From Gemmatimonadota bacterium (lineage in GTDB: Bacteria; Gemmatimonadota; Gemmatimonadetes; Longimicrobiales; Gaopeijiaceae), in assembly GCA_022825135.1 (NCBI GenBank), contig JAJDYN010000024.1:1-41036 (forward strand): a stretch of 41,036 bases of DNA, given 5' to 3'. Numbering within the stretch: the stretch's first letter is position 1; each line of letters starts with the position of its first letter. Both the position numbers and the translations under genes were made by a program. The notes beneath the pieces were generated by a model. That model had not been told where the DNA came from. It did no database searches and was given only the letters and a program-made list of their open reading frames with translations. Of the stretch, positions 1 through 8,629 are shown one piece after another.

Positions 1-2
1 GA

Positions 3-293
3 AACTGGAAGGGACGGAGCTTCATCCAGGGCGGCAGGCACCGGGTCCGCAGAATGCTCTACATGCCCGCGGTGGTCGCGATCCAGCACAATCCCGACCT
101 CAAGCGGAAGTACGAGGCGCTCCTCGCCAACGGGAAGCCGCGCAAGGTCGCCCTGACGGCCGTGATGCGGAAGCTCCTCGTCCTCGCCAACGCTCTGGTG
201 CAGCAGGACCGCACTTGGACGGCGCAGCCGCCGCGCGAGTACTCCTGCCCGGCCTTCCCGACGCCCAGTCCGGCGGGGAGCGTTCACGGATGA
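3..293 (+). CDS. IS110-family transposase, C-terminal fragment (cut by window edge)
   Basis: Reading in frame from base 3, the product continues without a stop to the TGA at 291-293. It has the C-terminal transposase domain of the IS110/IS1111 family (Pfam Transposase_20 type): a GGRHRVRR basic stretch, LYMPAVVAIQHNP, then GKPRKVALTAVMRKLL and a terminal DRTW. In this family the N-terminal DEDD (RuvC-like) domain and the C-terminal serine-containing domain together recombine a circular intermediate without terminal inverted repeats. Only about the last 96 residues are inside the window, so intactness cannot be judged. An ATG at 54 exists but lies inside the conserved domain and is not the true start. 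The last 25 or so residues after DRTW look less conserved. Confidence 0.85.
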   Translation, partial: NWKGRSFIQGGRHRVRRMLYMPAVVAIQHNPDLKRKYEALLANGKPRKVALTAVMRKLLVLANALVQQDRTWTAQPPREYSCPAFPTPSPAGSVHG

Positions 294-360
294 TCGAGCC
301 GGGGAGAAGCGTACACCGCAACCGAGCCGTCGCGAGAGATGCCGCGAGGCAGGTCTCTAC

Positions 361-381
361 AAAGAAAAACGGCTTCCGTTT
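361..381 (-). terminator. Short hairpin terminator for the Asp-box gene
   Basis: On the reverse strand a 6-bp stem (AAACGG / CCGTTT, loop AAG) is followed directly by a TTTTCTTT tract. It lies about 32 nt downstream of the stop of the gene ending at 413. The stem is short, so this may be a weak intrinsic terminator. Confidence 0.5.
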
Positions 382-412
382 GACATGGATACTTGACTGG
401 TCTCAGGCAACC

Positions 413-3238
413 TCACCCCCCCATCCACACATCCTCCACCACGGTGACCATCTCCGAAAACTCCTCCCCGTCCACGGTAAGCGTCACCCGATACAACCCC
501 GGCCCCGCCACCGGCGCCTGAGGCCCACCGAACCCGCCGCCGGTTGCCTCTTCCGGCATGTTCCCCCTCAGATCCCACTGCACCCGGTTGATCCCCTCGT
601 GCCCAGTGGCCTCCAAGTCCCGGAACACCTCCCCGGTCGCCACCTCGGTAACCGTCAAACTCACATCGCCGGCGCCGGTGTCGTCCCCCAACCAGTAATG
701 AATCGCCGTCCCCGGAAGCGCGTTGTCCCCCCGCAGCACCTTGTCGCCCGTCACCGAGCGCGAGCGCATGCGGTTCTGCTTCCATGCCACCGCCTCCCGG
801 GGCTCGAACAGGTGCGCGTCGGCCTCCATCACCTCGGCGGTCAGCTGCTGCAGCGGCGTGATGTCGTCCATGACCAAGACGCTGCGGCCGTGCGTGGCCA
901 CCACCAGGTCGTTGTCCCGCGGATGCACCAGCACGTCGTCGATGCGCACCACCGGGAGCCCGGTCATGAACCGCTGCCAGCTCCCGCCTTCGTCGAGCGA
1001 GACGAAGAACTCGAACTCGGTTCCCGCATACAGCAGGTTCCGGTTGCGCGGATCCTGCCGCACGGTGTTCACGTTGCCATATTCCGGCAGGTTCGAGGTG
1101 ATATCCTCCCAACTGGCGCCGTAGTCGCGCGTCACATACACGTAGGGCGCGAGATCACCGCTCTTGTGGCCGTCAACGGAGGCGTAGGCCGTGCCCGCGT
1201 CGAAATACGAGGCCTCGATCCGCGAGATGTAGTAGCCCCTGGTCCCTCCGGGAATGTTCTCTCCGACCTCCCTCCAACTGGCGCCGCCGTCCCGGCTCAC
1301 CTGAAGGTTGCCGTCATCGGTGCCCATCCACAGGAGCCCCGGCACCAGCGGCGACTCGGCGATCGACACGGCCGCGCCCCAGGCGCTCACGCCGTCGTTG
1401 CGCGAGAGGATGCACTCCTGGCCGCGGTCCATCTGGTTGCAGCGGGGCAGGGCATTGGCCTGGCCCATGAGCTCGATCATGTCGCGGTCGGTGTTCCTCG
1501 ACAGATCCCGGCTCATCGTCCAGGTCTCGCCCCGGTCCATCGACGTGAAGAAGCGGTTCCCGCCTGCGTGCACGACCTCGGGATTGTGCGGCGAAAGGAT
1601 GAAGGGCGTGTTCCAGTTCCAGCGGATCTCGGTGCCCTGCGCGGGCATGGGCACGATGTTCGACGACGGATTGTTCTCGCTCGGCGCGCGCGGCCGGATG
1701 CTGACCTGCTCGCCGGTCGCGAGGCTCAGGCGCCGGATGTTGCCGTTCTGGGACTCGGAATAGACGACGGTGTGGTCGGTGGGATCGACGGCGGTGTAGA
1801 AGCCGTCCCCGCCCCCGACCCGGTACCAGTCCTCGGAGAGGATCTCGCCGGTCCGGACCGCGCTCGGGCCGCACCAGCTGCCGTTGTCCTGGAGCCCGGT
1901 GCATACGTAGTACGGGCGCCGCATGTCGACGGACGCGTGATAGGGCTGGCCCACGGACCAGCGCCGGAGCGACTCCCATGTCTCGCCCTGGTCGTAGCTG
2001 ACATCCACCGAGCCATCGTTGCCCGCGATCAGGTGATCGCTGTCTCCGGGGTTGATCCAGAGCGCGTGCTGGTCCACGTGCCCGTAGCCGTCCAGCGTCT
2101 CGAACGTGCGCGCGCCGTCACGCGACTTGTAGATGCGCAGATCGACGATGTAGACGATGTCGGGATCCGCCGGGTCGACCCGGATCTGGCTGAAGTACAT
2201 CGGGCGCCCGTTCTCGTTCGAGCGGAACTCCCAGCTCATGCCCTTGTCGCTGGAGCGCCAGATGCCGTTGTACTGGGGATCGGGAGGCAGCGCGTCGTCG
2301 TCGTCCAGGCGCTCCCACTCGGCCCGCTCCTCCTCCGTGAGCGGCTCTTCCTTGTCCGCGGCGACCTCGATCTGGGCGTAGAGGATGTCGGGATCGGCCG
2401 GGGTCATCGCCAGCGCGACGCGCCCCATGGTGCCGCGCGGCAGGCCGCTGCCGCTCAGTCGGCTCCAGCTCTCGCCCCCGTCGTCGGAACGCCAGATGCC
2501 GCTTCCGGGTCCTCCGCCCACGAAACAGCACGAGGTCCGGCGCCGCTGATACGTGGCCGCGAAGAGCGTGTTGGGGTTCGAGGGATCGATGACCAAGTCC
2601 GTGGCGCCGGTGTTCTCGTCGACGCTGAGGACATGGCTCCACGACCTGCCCCCGTCCGTGGTCTTGAAGACACCGCGCTCCGGGTTGGGGCCGAACAGGT
2701 GCCCGTTGGCCGCGACCCAGGCCACGTCCGCGTCGTCGGGATGCGCGACTACGCGCGCGATTGTCTGCGTCTCGCGCAGCCCCACGTGCGTGAAGGTTTT
2801 GCCGCCGTCCTCGGACTTGTAGACGCCGTCCCCGAACGAGGAGCTCTGCCGGTTGTTGGCCTCGCCGGTCCCGACCCAGAGGATGTCCGGGTTCGAGGGC
2901 GCGATCGCGAGCGCCCCGACCGAGTGCGTGCCGTAGCTGTCGAAGACGGGCTCGAAGGTGGTGCCGTTGTTGGTCGTTTTCCACAGACCGGCGGTCGCGA
3001 AGCCCACGTAGTAGATGCGCGTGTCCGTGGGATGCACGGCCAGGTCGTCGACCCGGCCGCCCTGCCCGAACGGCCCGATGTTGCGCCACGAGAACGCGCG
3101 CAGCAGCGGGTGGTCGGAGGCGTTGACGGGGGTGTCGGCGTCCTGGGCTGCGCCGCTCCCGGGCAGCAGCGCCATGGGCGTGAGCAGCGCGAAGCAGACG
3201 ATCAGTGAGCGTGCGGAAAAAAGTCGGGTGCCGGACAT
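413..3238 (-). CDS. Secreted Asp-box (BNR/VPS10-like) beta-propeller protein
   Basis: Product of 941 aa. The chosen ATG at 3238 has GAGAGG five bases upstream; an in-frame TTG six codons earlier would place that Shine-Dalgarno inside the gene. Residues 1-32 form a signal peptide (hydrophobic ICFALLTPMALL, then GSGAAQ). The body carries about ten Asp-box motifs of the S-x-D-x-G-x-(S/T)-W type, for example KSEDGGKTF, KTTDGGRSW, RSDDGGESW, SMDRGETW, SRDGGASW and SLDEGGSW, as in sortilin/VPS10 and sialidase-like propellers. The C-terminal 120 or so residues are outside the propeller, start near a WLGDD sequence and end in a beta-rich region. Such proteins are often annotated as glycosyl hydrolases, but no sialidase catalytic set is seen, so activity is unknown. 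It is a single gene with a terminator after it. Confidence 0.85.
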   Translation of the reverse strand: MSGTRLFSARSLIVCFALLTPMALLPGSGAAQDADTPVNASDHPLLRAFSWRNIGPFGQGGRVDDLAVHPTDTRIYYVGFATAGLWKTTNNGTTFEPVFDSYGTHSVGALAIAPSNPDILWVGTGEANNRQSSSFGDGVYKSEDGGKTFTHVGLRETQTIARVVAHPDDADVAWVAANGHLFGPNPERGVFKTTDGGRSWSHVLSVDENTGATDLVIDPSNPNTLFAATYQRRRTSCCFVGGGPGSGIWRSDDGGESWSRLSGSGLPRGTMGRVALAMTPADPDILYAQIEVAADKEEPLTEEERAEWERLDDDDALPPDPQYNGIWRSSDKGMSWEFRSNENGRPMYFSQIRVDPADPDIVYIVDLRIYKSRDGARTFETLDGYGHVDQHALWINPGDSDHLIAGNDGSVDVSYDQGETWESLRRWSVGQPYHASVDMRRPYYVCTGLQDNGSWCGPSAVRTGEILSEDWYRVGGGDGFYTAVDPTDHTVVYSESQNGNIRRLSLATGEQVSIRPRAPSENNPSSNIVPMPAQGTEIRWNWNTPFILSPHNPEVVHAGGNRFFTSMDRGETWTMSRDLSRNTDRDMIELMGQANALPRCNQMDRGQECILSRNDGVSAWGAAVSIAESPLVPGLLWMGTDDGNLQVSRDGGASWREVGENIPGGTRGYYISRIEASYFDAGTAYASVDGHKSGDLAPYVYVTRDYGASWEDITSNLPEYGNVNTVRQDPRNRNLLYAGTEFEFFVSLDEGGSWQRFMTGLPVVRIDDVLVHPRDNDLVVATHGRSVLVMDDITPLQQLTAEVMEADAHLFEPREAVAWKQNRMRSRSVTGDKVLRGDNALPGTAIHYWLGDDTGAGDVSLTVTEVATGEVFRDLEATGHEGINRVQWDLRGNMPEEATGGGFGGPQAPVAGPGLYRVTLTVDGEEFSEMVTVVEDVWMGG

Positions 3239-3560
3239 GACGACCTCTCGCGGCAAAGGCGGAACGGCGGGGGGTGACGCGTCCTGCCAGTTTACGCGCG
3301 CGGTGCGTTTCCGGCCATGGAGGACGGGCTCAACCGATGCCGCGGCAAAGGTTCATCCGGCCAATGGGAGCCGGGATTCTCCGCCCATCGTGAATGCGCC
3401 GCCGCCGGCTCCCGCCGTTTACAGATCGCTTCGCGTCCCTCCGCGGCGGATGGTATCTTCGCCGCAACCGACCTCGGCCGTTCCGAGAGCAGGGGTCGCT
3501 GGCCCGGCGGCGGGCATCGGGCCCGATTAGAGAACTCCAACACGACCGCGAGAACCGACC
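3239..3560. other. Divergent intergenic region, weak promoter signal only
   Basis: This 322-bp gap separates the divergent Asp-box gene and the tct operon. On the forward strand TGGTATCTT at 3451-3459 resembles an extended -10 element that could serve the tct operon, but no convincing -35 lies at the right distance. On the reverse strand TAAACT (bases 3289-3294) could be a -10 for the Asp-box gene, again without a good -35. No convincing ORF, repeat or RNA structure is seen. Confidence 0.3.
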
Positions 3561-4535
3561 TTGCCCCTCCGCATCCCCCTCATCGTGCTCGCGCTCATGA
3601 CGCTGGTCGTGCTGGTCGGGCGCCTGCCGTCGGCGGAGGAGTCGGCAGCGTATCCGGACGCGAGCCGCGAGATCCGCCATGTGATCCCGTGGCGGGCCGG
3701 CGGCGGGACCGACACCGCCATGCGCGGCTTCATGAGGTGGTTCGAGGGGGAGATCGGGATCGGAGTGGTCACCGAGAACGTGCCGGGCGGGCTGAGTTCG
3801 GTCGGCCTCACCATCGTGCAAAACGCCCCTGCGGACGGGTACACGCTCGGGACTATGACCTACGATGCGCTCAGCGTCCAACTGCTCGGCCTGGCGCCGG
3901 TGGACTGGAGGGCGCTCGAGCCGGTGTGCATGGTGACCGAGCATCCCAGCGCCCTGATTGTTCCCGCGGATCGATGGGCGGACCTGGCGGACTTCGAGAC
4001 GGACGCGCGGGCCAACCCGGCCACCATCGCCGTCGGCAACGTCGGACAGAAGGGGGTGTGGCATCAGCACGCCGCAGCCATGGAGCAGGCGATGGGCGTC
4101 GAACTGAGGCACATCCCCTACGAGGGAGGTTCCGGTCCGCAGATCGGCGCGATTCTCGGAGATGAAGTCGATGCCATCGTCTCCAGCCTCCCCGGAGCGA
4201 TGTCCTACGTGCGCAGCGGTGAACTGCGGGTACTCGCGCTGATGGCGCCGGAGCGCAGTTCCCTGGTGCCGGACGTTCCGACGTTTGCGGAACTCGGCTA
4301 CTCCCTGGAGTACGGAAGCTTCCGGATGTTGATGGCGCCGCCGGGCACGCCCGATGATCGCCTCGCGACCCTGGAGAGCGCCTGCCGGGCCGCCGCCGAG
4401 TCGCTGGAGTTCCAGGAGTGGGCGCGTGCCGGGGCCGTGGGCGCGACGTGGCGCGGACGGGACGCCGTGCGCGGATATCTCGATGACCTCGCGCCGCGCG
4501 TCGAGGGGCTTCTGGCTGCGCTGGAGGGTGCGTGA
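3561..4535 (+). CDS. tctC: Tripartite tricarboxylate transporter substrate-binding protein (TctC/Bug family)
   Basis: Product of 324 aa from a TTG start; the first residues form a signal peptide (PLIVLALMTLVVLVGRL) for export to the periplasm. Family features: IRHVIPWRAGGGTDTAMR near the N-terminus (the PF-x-PGG-x-D loop of Bug proteins, here PWRAGGGTD), NVPGG-x3-VG, DGYTLG, the central AVGNVGQKG stretch, YEGGSGPQ and the C-terminal APPGTP motif. Bug proteins bind carboxylates with two water-mediated contacts, so a small organic acid is the likely ligand, but it cannot be named. The end overlaps the next gene by 4 nt (GTGA), so translation is probably coupled. TctB and TctA follow two genes later, giving a complete transporter. 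The exact start is uncertain: a GTG at 3585 is also in frame. Confidence 0.9.
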   Translation: MPLRIPLIVLALMTLVVLVGRLPSAEESAAYPDASREIRHVIPWRAGGGTDTAMRGFMRWFEGEIGIGVVTENVPGGLSSVGLTIVQNAPADGYTLGTMTYDALSVQLLGLAPVDWRALEPVCMVTEHPSALIVPADRWADLADFETDARANPATIAVGNVGQKGVWHQHAAAMEQAMGVELRHIPYEGGSGPQIGAILGDEVDAIVSSLPGAMSYVRSGELRVLALMAPERSSLVPDVPTFAELGYSLEYGSFRMLMAPPGTPDDRLATLESACRAAAESLEFQEWARAGAVGATWRGRDAVRGYLDDLAPRVEGLLAALEGA

Positions 4536-6250
4536 GCAGGGCAAACGATCCCACGCCGCCGTCGGGGGGAACTGTGAACGGCGGCCAGGCCCTGGTCGGC
4601 ATCCTCGAGCACCTTGGCGTCGACACCATATTCGGCCTGTGCGGCGATACGTCGTTGCCGTGGTACGAGGCGCTGGCCGCGTCGCCCACCATCCGCCACG
4701 TCCTCACGCGCGACGAGCGCAGTGCTGCCTTCATGGCCGACGCTTACGCCCGGTTGAGCGGCAGGGTAGGAGTGTGCGAAGGCCCGAGCGGCGGGGGCGC
4801 GACCTACATCCTCCCCGGAGTCGCGGAGGCGAACGAGTCGTCGGTGCCGATGGTGTGCCTCACCTCCGACATCGCCACCACCGAGCGGGGCGTGGGCACC
4901 CTGACCGACCTCGATCAGGCCGCCCTGTTCGCGCCCGTGACCCGCCGCGTCTTCTCCCCCGCCACCCCCCTGGACCTGCCCGGAATGACGCGCACGGCCT
5001 TCCGGGAAGCCACCACCGGCCGCCTGGGCGCCTGCCAGATCGCCCTCCCCTTCGACACCCAGGGCGGTTCGGTTCCCGCCTCGGCCGTTCACGGCGACGC
5101 CTGCTACGGCCGCTACCCCGCCGAGCGGGTCGCCCCCGACCCCGACCAGGTACGCGGCGTCGCCCGCGAGCTCGCCCGCAGCCGCCGTCCCCTGATCGTG
5201 GCCGGCGCCGGCGTGCTGCGCTCGGGGGCCTGGACCGAAGTGCGCGAGCTCGCCCGCGCACTGGGCGCCTTCGTGGCCACCTCCGTCTCCGGCAAGGGGA
5301 GCATCGCCGAGACCGATCCCCTTTCGCTCGGGGTGATCGGCAGCAACGGCGGCCTGCCCTGGCGGCACGACCTGGTGCGCAAGGCCGACGTGGTCTTCTA
5401 CGTGGGGTGCTCCACCGGCTCCGTGACCACCGAGAAGTGGACCCTCCCCCGCCCGGGCGACGCGCGCTTCGTCCAGCTGGATGTCGACCTTGGCGTCCTC
5501 GGGCGCAGCTACCCGCTCGCCGCGGGCATGCGGGCCGACGCGCGCGAGGGCCTCGCCGCCCTCACCGCCGAACTGCACGCCCGGGCCGCAGCCACCCCCC
5601 GCCTCGACCCGGCCGAGATCGCCACCTCCCGCCGCGCCCACCGCGACCGCGCGGCCGGGCTGTTCGCCTCCGACGCGCGACCCATCCGCCCCGAGCGCCT
5701 GCTCGCCGAGCTGCTGCCGCGCCTTCCGGAGCGCGCCATCATCCTCGCCGACCCAGGCACCCCCTGCCCGTACTTCTCCGCCTGGTGGCGCCTCCCCCGG
5801 GCCGGCCGCTGGTTCGTCAGCCCGCGCGCCTTCGGGGCCCTGGGGTACGCGCTTCCCGCCGTGGTCGGCGCCCACTACGCCCGACCCGACGCTGGCCGCG
5901 TCATCGGCGTCATGGGCGACGGCAGCTTCGGCATTTCCGCCGGTGAGCTCGAGACTCTGGTGCGCCTCGACCTCCCGGTCACCCTCATCGTCTGCAACAA
6001 CGCCGGCTACGGCTGGATCAAGGCGGGCCAGAAAAGCCGCGGCAGCAGTTACTTCTCCGTCGACTTCAAGGACTCCGACCACGCCGCCATCGCCCGCGCG
6101 TACGGTCTGCGCGCCCGCCGCGTGGAAGATCCCGTCGAGCTGGCCGAGGCCGTCCAGGAGGCGCTCACCGCCCCCGGCCCGTTCCTCCTCGACGTCGTCA
6201 CGCAGCCACTGGAGGAAGCCAACGCCCCGGTCTCGAAATGGATCGCGTGA
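4532..6250 (+). CDS. Thiamine-diphosphate-dependent enzyme, acetolactate synthase/decarboxylase superfamily
   Basis: Product of 572 aa, GTG start overlapping the tctC stop. Three-domain ThDP fold: N-terminal Pyr domain with the conserved cofactor-activating glutamate Glu62 (in RDERSAAF) and GPSGGGATY in place of the usual GPGxxN; a central domain around residues 200-330; and a C-terminal PP domain with the metal/ThDP motif GDGSF (Asp463) running to NN at 489-490. Length and architecture match acetolactate synthase, benzoylformate decarboxylase and related 2-oxoacid enzymes. It sits inside a TctCBA transporter operon, so it probably acts on the imported carboxylate or a product of it. No regulatory small subunit of acetolactate synthase is adjacent, which argues against branched-chain amino acid synthesis. 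The substrate is unknown. Confidence 0.85.
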   Translation: MSRANDPTPPSGGTVNGGQALVGILEHLGVDTIFGLCGDTSLPWYEALAASPTIRHVLTRDERSAAFMADAYARLSGRVGVCEGPSGGGATYILPGVAEANESSVPMVCLTSDIATTERGVGTLTDLDQAALFAPVTRRVFSPATPLDLPGMTRTAFREATTGRLGACQIALPFDTQGGSVPASAVHGDACYGRYPAERVAPDPDQVRGVARELARSRRPLIVAGAGVLRSGAWTEVRELARALGAFVATSVSGKGSIAETDPLSLGVIGSNGGLPWRHDLVRKADVVFYVGCSTGSVTTEKWTLPRPGDARFVQLDVDLGVLGRSYPLAAGMRADAREGLAALTAELHARAAATPRLDPAEIATSRRAHRDRAAGLFASDARPIRPERLLAELLPRLPERAIILADPGTPCPYFSAWWRLPRAGRWFVSPRAFGALGYALPAVVGAHYARPDAGRVIGVMGDGSFGISAGELETLVRLDLPVTLIVCNNAGYGWIKAGQKSRGSSYFSVDFKDSDHAAIARAYGLRARRVEDPVELAEAVQEALTAPGPFLLDVVTQPLEEANAPVSKWIA

Positions 6251-6263
6251 AAAGAGGGGCGTG

Positions 6264-6731
6264 ATGAGTTCTCCCCGAACCGACCTCATCTCCGGCGTCG
6301 CCCTCTTCGTCGTCGCCCTTGCCTACGGCGTCGGGGCCGGCGGGCTCGCCTCCGCGGGAGATGCGGACGTCGCCCTCGTCCCAATCGGCCTGGCAGCCGC
6401 CCTCGCGCTCCTCTCGGCCGGCATCGCCCTCTCCGGATGGCGCAAGCTGTGGCGTGAGCGCGCAGCCGAAGGGAGCCGGCCGGCCGACGCCACCCGCCGC
6501 GCCGGCCCCACCCGCGCCTGGACCGTCATCGGCCTGACCATCCTCTACGCCGCCGTCTTCCAGATCCTGGGCTACGTACTCGCGACCCTGCTCTACACCG
6601 GCGCGATCGCGGAACGCTTCGGTGCCCGGCGACGCACGATCCTCGTGCTGGCACCCTGCGTGACCCTCCTCACCTACGTGCTATTCCGGGTGGTACTGGG
6701 CGCCCGCCTGCCCGAGGGCCTGCTGGGATGA
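6264..6731 (+). CDS. tctB: Tripartite tricarboxylate transporter small membrane subunit (TctB family)
   Basis: Product of 155 aa. Start ATG has an AGAGGGG Shine-Dalgarno just upstream and lies 13 nt after the previous stop. Four hydrophobic segments are visible: about residues 8-28, 38-58, 88-108 and 120-145, separated by a basic loop (WRKLWRERAAEG). This is the usual layout and size of TctB, the poorly conserved small integral membrane subunit that works with the large TctA channel and the periplasmic TctC protein. The assignment rests on topology and on its place between a TctC and a TctA gene; sequence alone is less diagnostic. Confidence 0.85.
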   Translation: MSSPRTDLISGVALFVVALAYGVGAGGLASAGDADVALVPIGLAAALALLSAGIALSGWRKLWRERAAEGSRPADATRRAGPTRAWTVIGLTILYAAVFQILGYVLATLLYTGAIAERFGARRRTILVLAPCVTLLTYVLFRVVLGARLPEGLLG

Positions 6732-6777
6732 GTCGCGAGCGGTGGGCTCCGAACGTCCGTGCCACCCGAGGCGCTCC

Positions 6778-8262
6778 GTGAGCCTCGAACTATTCCTCGA
6801 CCCGATCCTCCTGCTGTCCCTCGCGGCCGGATCGCTGCTCGGCATCGCCATCGGCGCCATCCCCGGCCTCACCGCCACCCTCGCCATCGCCCTGCTGCTG
6901 CCGCTCACCTACCAGCTCTCGGCGGCCAACGCGATCGTGATGATGGTCGGGATCTTCACCGGAGGCCTCTACGGCGGCTCGATCGCGGCGATCGCGCTCC
7001 GCATTCCCGGGGCGCCCGCGAACGCGATGACCATGCTCGACGGGCACGCGATGGCGCTCCAGGGCCGGACCGGCACCGCCATCGGCATCGCAACCTTCAG
7101 CTCCGTCGTGGGGGGTCTGGCCGGGGGCGTCGTGCTGGTGCTCTTCAGCCCACAGCTGGCGCGCATCGCGCTGCGTTTCCAGTCACCCGAGATGTTCGCG
7201 CTGGTGGTGCTGGCGCTGGTCGCGGTCGCGACGGTCTCGCGCGAGTCGCTGGCCAAGGGCATGGCAGCCACCGTCATCGGGCTGATGCTCTCCACGGTCG
7301 GCATCGATCCCCTGGTGCCGGTCCCGCGCTACACCCTGGGCTCGGTGAACCTGCTGGTCGGCCTGCCGCTGATTCCGGTCGTGATCGGCATCTTCGCATT
7401 CACCGAGTTGTTCCGTCAGGCGGGCCGGCCCCCGTCCCGGGCCCACGAGCATCCATCCGACCGCTCTGATGGCGCATTCGCGTGGTGGCGCGAGGTCCAG
7501 CGCGTGGGATGGAAGCCGTTCGTCAAGAACTCGGTGATCGGGACATCGGTGGGAGCCCTGCCCGGCGCCGGCGGCGCCATGGCCGCCTTTCTGGCCTATA
7601 GCGAAGCCCGCCGCAGCTCGCGGCACCCCGAACGCTTCGGCAATGGCGCGCCCGAGGGCATCGTCGCCCCCGAGGTGGCGAACAACGCCGTGACCGGAGG
7701 CGCGCTGATTCCGCTGCTGGCGCTCGGAATCCCCGGCGACTCGGTGACGGCCGTCATCCTCGGCGGCCTCGTGATCCACGGCATCACTCCCGGCCCCCAG
7801 CTCTTCACCGAGTCCGCGGACCTCATCGCCCCGCTCTTCGTCGCCTTCTTCGCCAGCTACCTGCTGATCCTGGTGTTCGGCCTGACACTGCTTCCACTGT
7901 ACGCGCGCATTACGCGTGTGCCGCGAAGCATCCTCTTCTCCGCGATCGCCCCGCTCGCCGTTGTCGCGGCCTTCACCTCGGAGCGGACGACGTTCGCCAT
8001 CTACGTCGCCGTGGGCATCGGCATCCTGGGCTACATCCTGCGACGCTTCGGCTACCCGGTGATCCCCGTGCTCCTCGGGCTCATTCTGGGCCCGATGCTC
8101 GAGTCCAACTTCCGCCGCGCCCTGATTCTGTCGGACGGAGATCCCCTCATCTTCATCTCATCGCCCATCAGCGTCGGGTTATTACTCGCCGCCGCCGGCT
8201 TCCTTCTCTACGTCGTGCAGGGACAGCGGAGGACGAGGGCGGGTTCGAGCGAACAGGGGTAG
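6778..8262 (+). CDS. tctA: Tripartite tricarboxylate transporter large membrane subunit (TctA)
   Basis: Product of 494 aa. The GTG at 6778 is preferred over an earlier GTG at 6742 because GAGG lies six bases before it and the family N-terminus (a first hydrophobic helix right after the start) fits. TctA hallmarks: GAIPGLTATLAIALLLPLT, FTGGLYGGSIAAI, NIPG-type segments (ALRIPGAPANAMT), the DG-x2-MA-x-QG motif, GALPGAGGAMAAFLAYSEAR, and APEVANNAVTGGALIPLLALGIPGD. About 10-12 membrane helices. It forms the membrane channel of the cation-coupled uptake system with TctB and TctC. It is the last gene of the operon. Confidence 0.95.
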   Translation: MSLELFLDPILLLSLAAGSLLGIAIGAIPGLTATLAIALLLPLTYQLSAANAIVMMVGIFTGGLYGGSIAAIALRIPGAPANAMTMLDGHAMALQGRTGTAIGIATFSSVVGGLAGGVVLVLFSPQLARIALRFQSPEMFALVVLALVAVATVSRESLAKGMAATVIGLMLSTVGIDPLVPVPRYTLGSVNLLVGLPLIPVVIGIFAFTELFRQAGRPPSRAHEHPSDRSDGAFAWWREVQRVGWKPFVKNSVIGTSVGALPGAGGAMAAFLAYSEARRSSRHPERFGNGAPEGIVAPEVANNAVTGGALIPLLALGIPGDSVTAVILGGLVIHGITPGPQLFTESADLIAPLFVAFFASYLLILVFGLTLLPLYARITRVPRSILFSAIAPLAVVAAFTSERTTFAIYVAVGIGILGYILRRFGYPVIPVLLGLILGPMLESNFRRALILSDGDPLIFISSPISVGLLLAAAGFLLYVVQGQRRTRAGSSEQG

Positions 8263-8268
8263 GGCGCA

Positions 8269-8290
8269 CGGACTCGGCGAGAGTAGTCCG
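8269..8290. terminator. Weak inverted repeat between convergent genes
   Basis: CGGACT at 8269-8274 and AGTCCG at 8285-8290 form a 6-bp stem with a 10-nt loop between the stop of tctA (8262) and the stop of the antitoxin gene (8294). There is no U tract, so it could only be a weak bidirectional terminator. Confidence 0.25.
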
Positions 8291-8293
8291 CTA

Positions 8294-8629
8294 TCACCTT
8301 GCCCGTATTTCGTCTCCGTCCAGAGCTGCGATTCCGGTCAAAGCGATGGGGGGTCGATCGGGGAACTCGGCCACCAGGCGCAGAGTTCCTCCCATGGCTT
8401 CGACATAGCCACTCAGCGTGGACAGGAGCAGGTCACTGCGCCGTTCGATTCGCGACACGTTCTCCTGGTTGATACCAAGCTCCATTGCTACCCGTACCTG
8501 AGTCTTATGACGTGCCTTTCGGAGGTCCCTTAGGGACATCTCTTCGGCAATCAACGCCTTGGCCCGTTTCTCAACCTTCTCACGGCGTTCCACGGGGAGG
8601 TTGTCCAGTCTTTCCGCCAGAGTGCTCAT
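8294..8629 (-). CDS. XRE-family antitoxin (HigA-like)
   Basis: Product of 111 aa. A helix-turn-helix of the XRE/Cro type lies at about residues 40-70 (KTQVRVAMELGINQENVSRIERR), followed by a conserved VEAMGGTLRLVAEFPD segment common in HigA-type antitoxins. The N-terminal 35 residues are charged and helical, possibly a dimerisation or toxin-binding arm. Its ATG overlaps the toxin stop by 4 nt, so the toxin is first and the antitoxin second, the HigBA order. Predicted to neutralise the toxin and to repress the promoter at 9000-9028 through palindromes there. Confidence 0.85.
   Translation of the reverse strand: MSTLAERLDNLPVERREKVEKRAKALIAEEMSLRDLRKARHKTQVRVAMELGINQENVSRIERRSDLLLSTLSGYVEAMGGTLRLVAEFPDRPPIALTGIAALDGDEIRAR

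Noticed and set aside
215..3208. Very long forward open frame (997 aa) antisense to the Asp-box gene
   Set aside because: Its translation is Arg/Val/Pro-rich low-complexity with no domain. The opposite strand has signal peptide, ten Asp-box motifs and a ribosome site; long antisense frames are expected at this GC.
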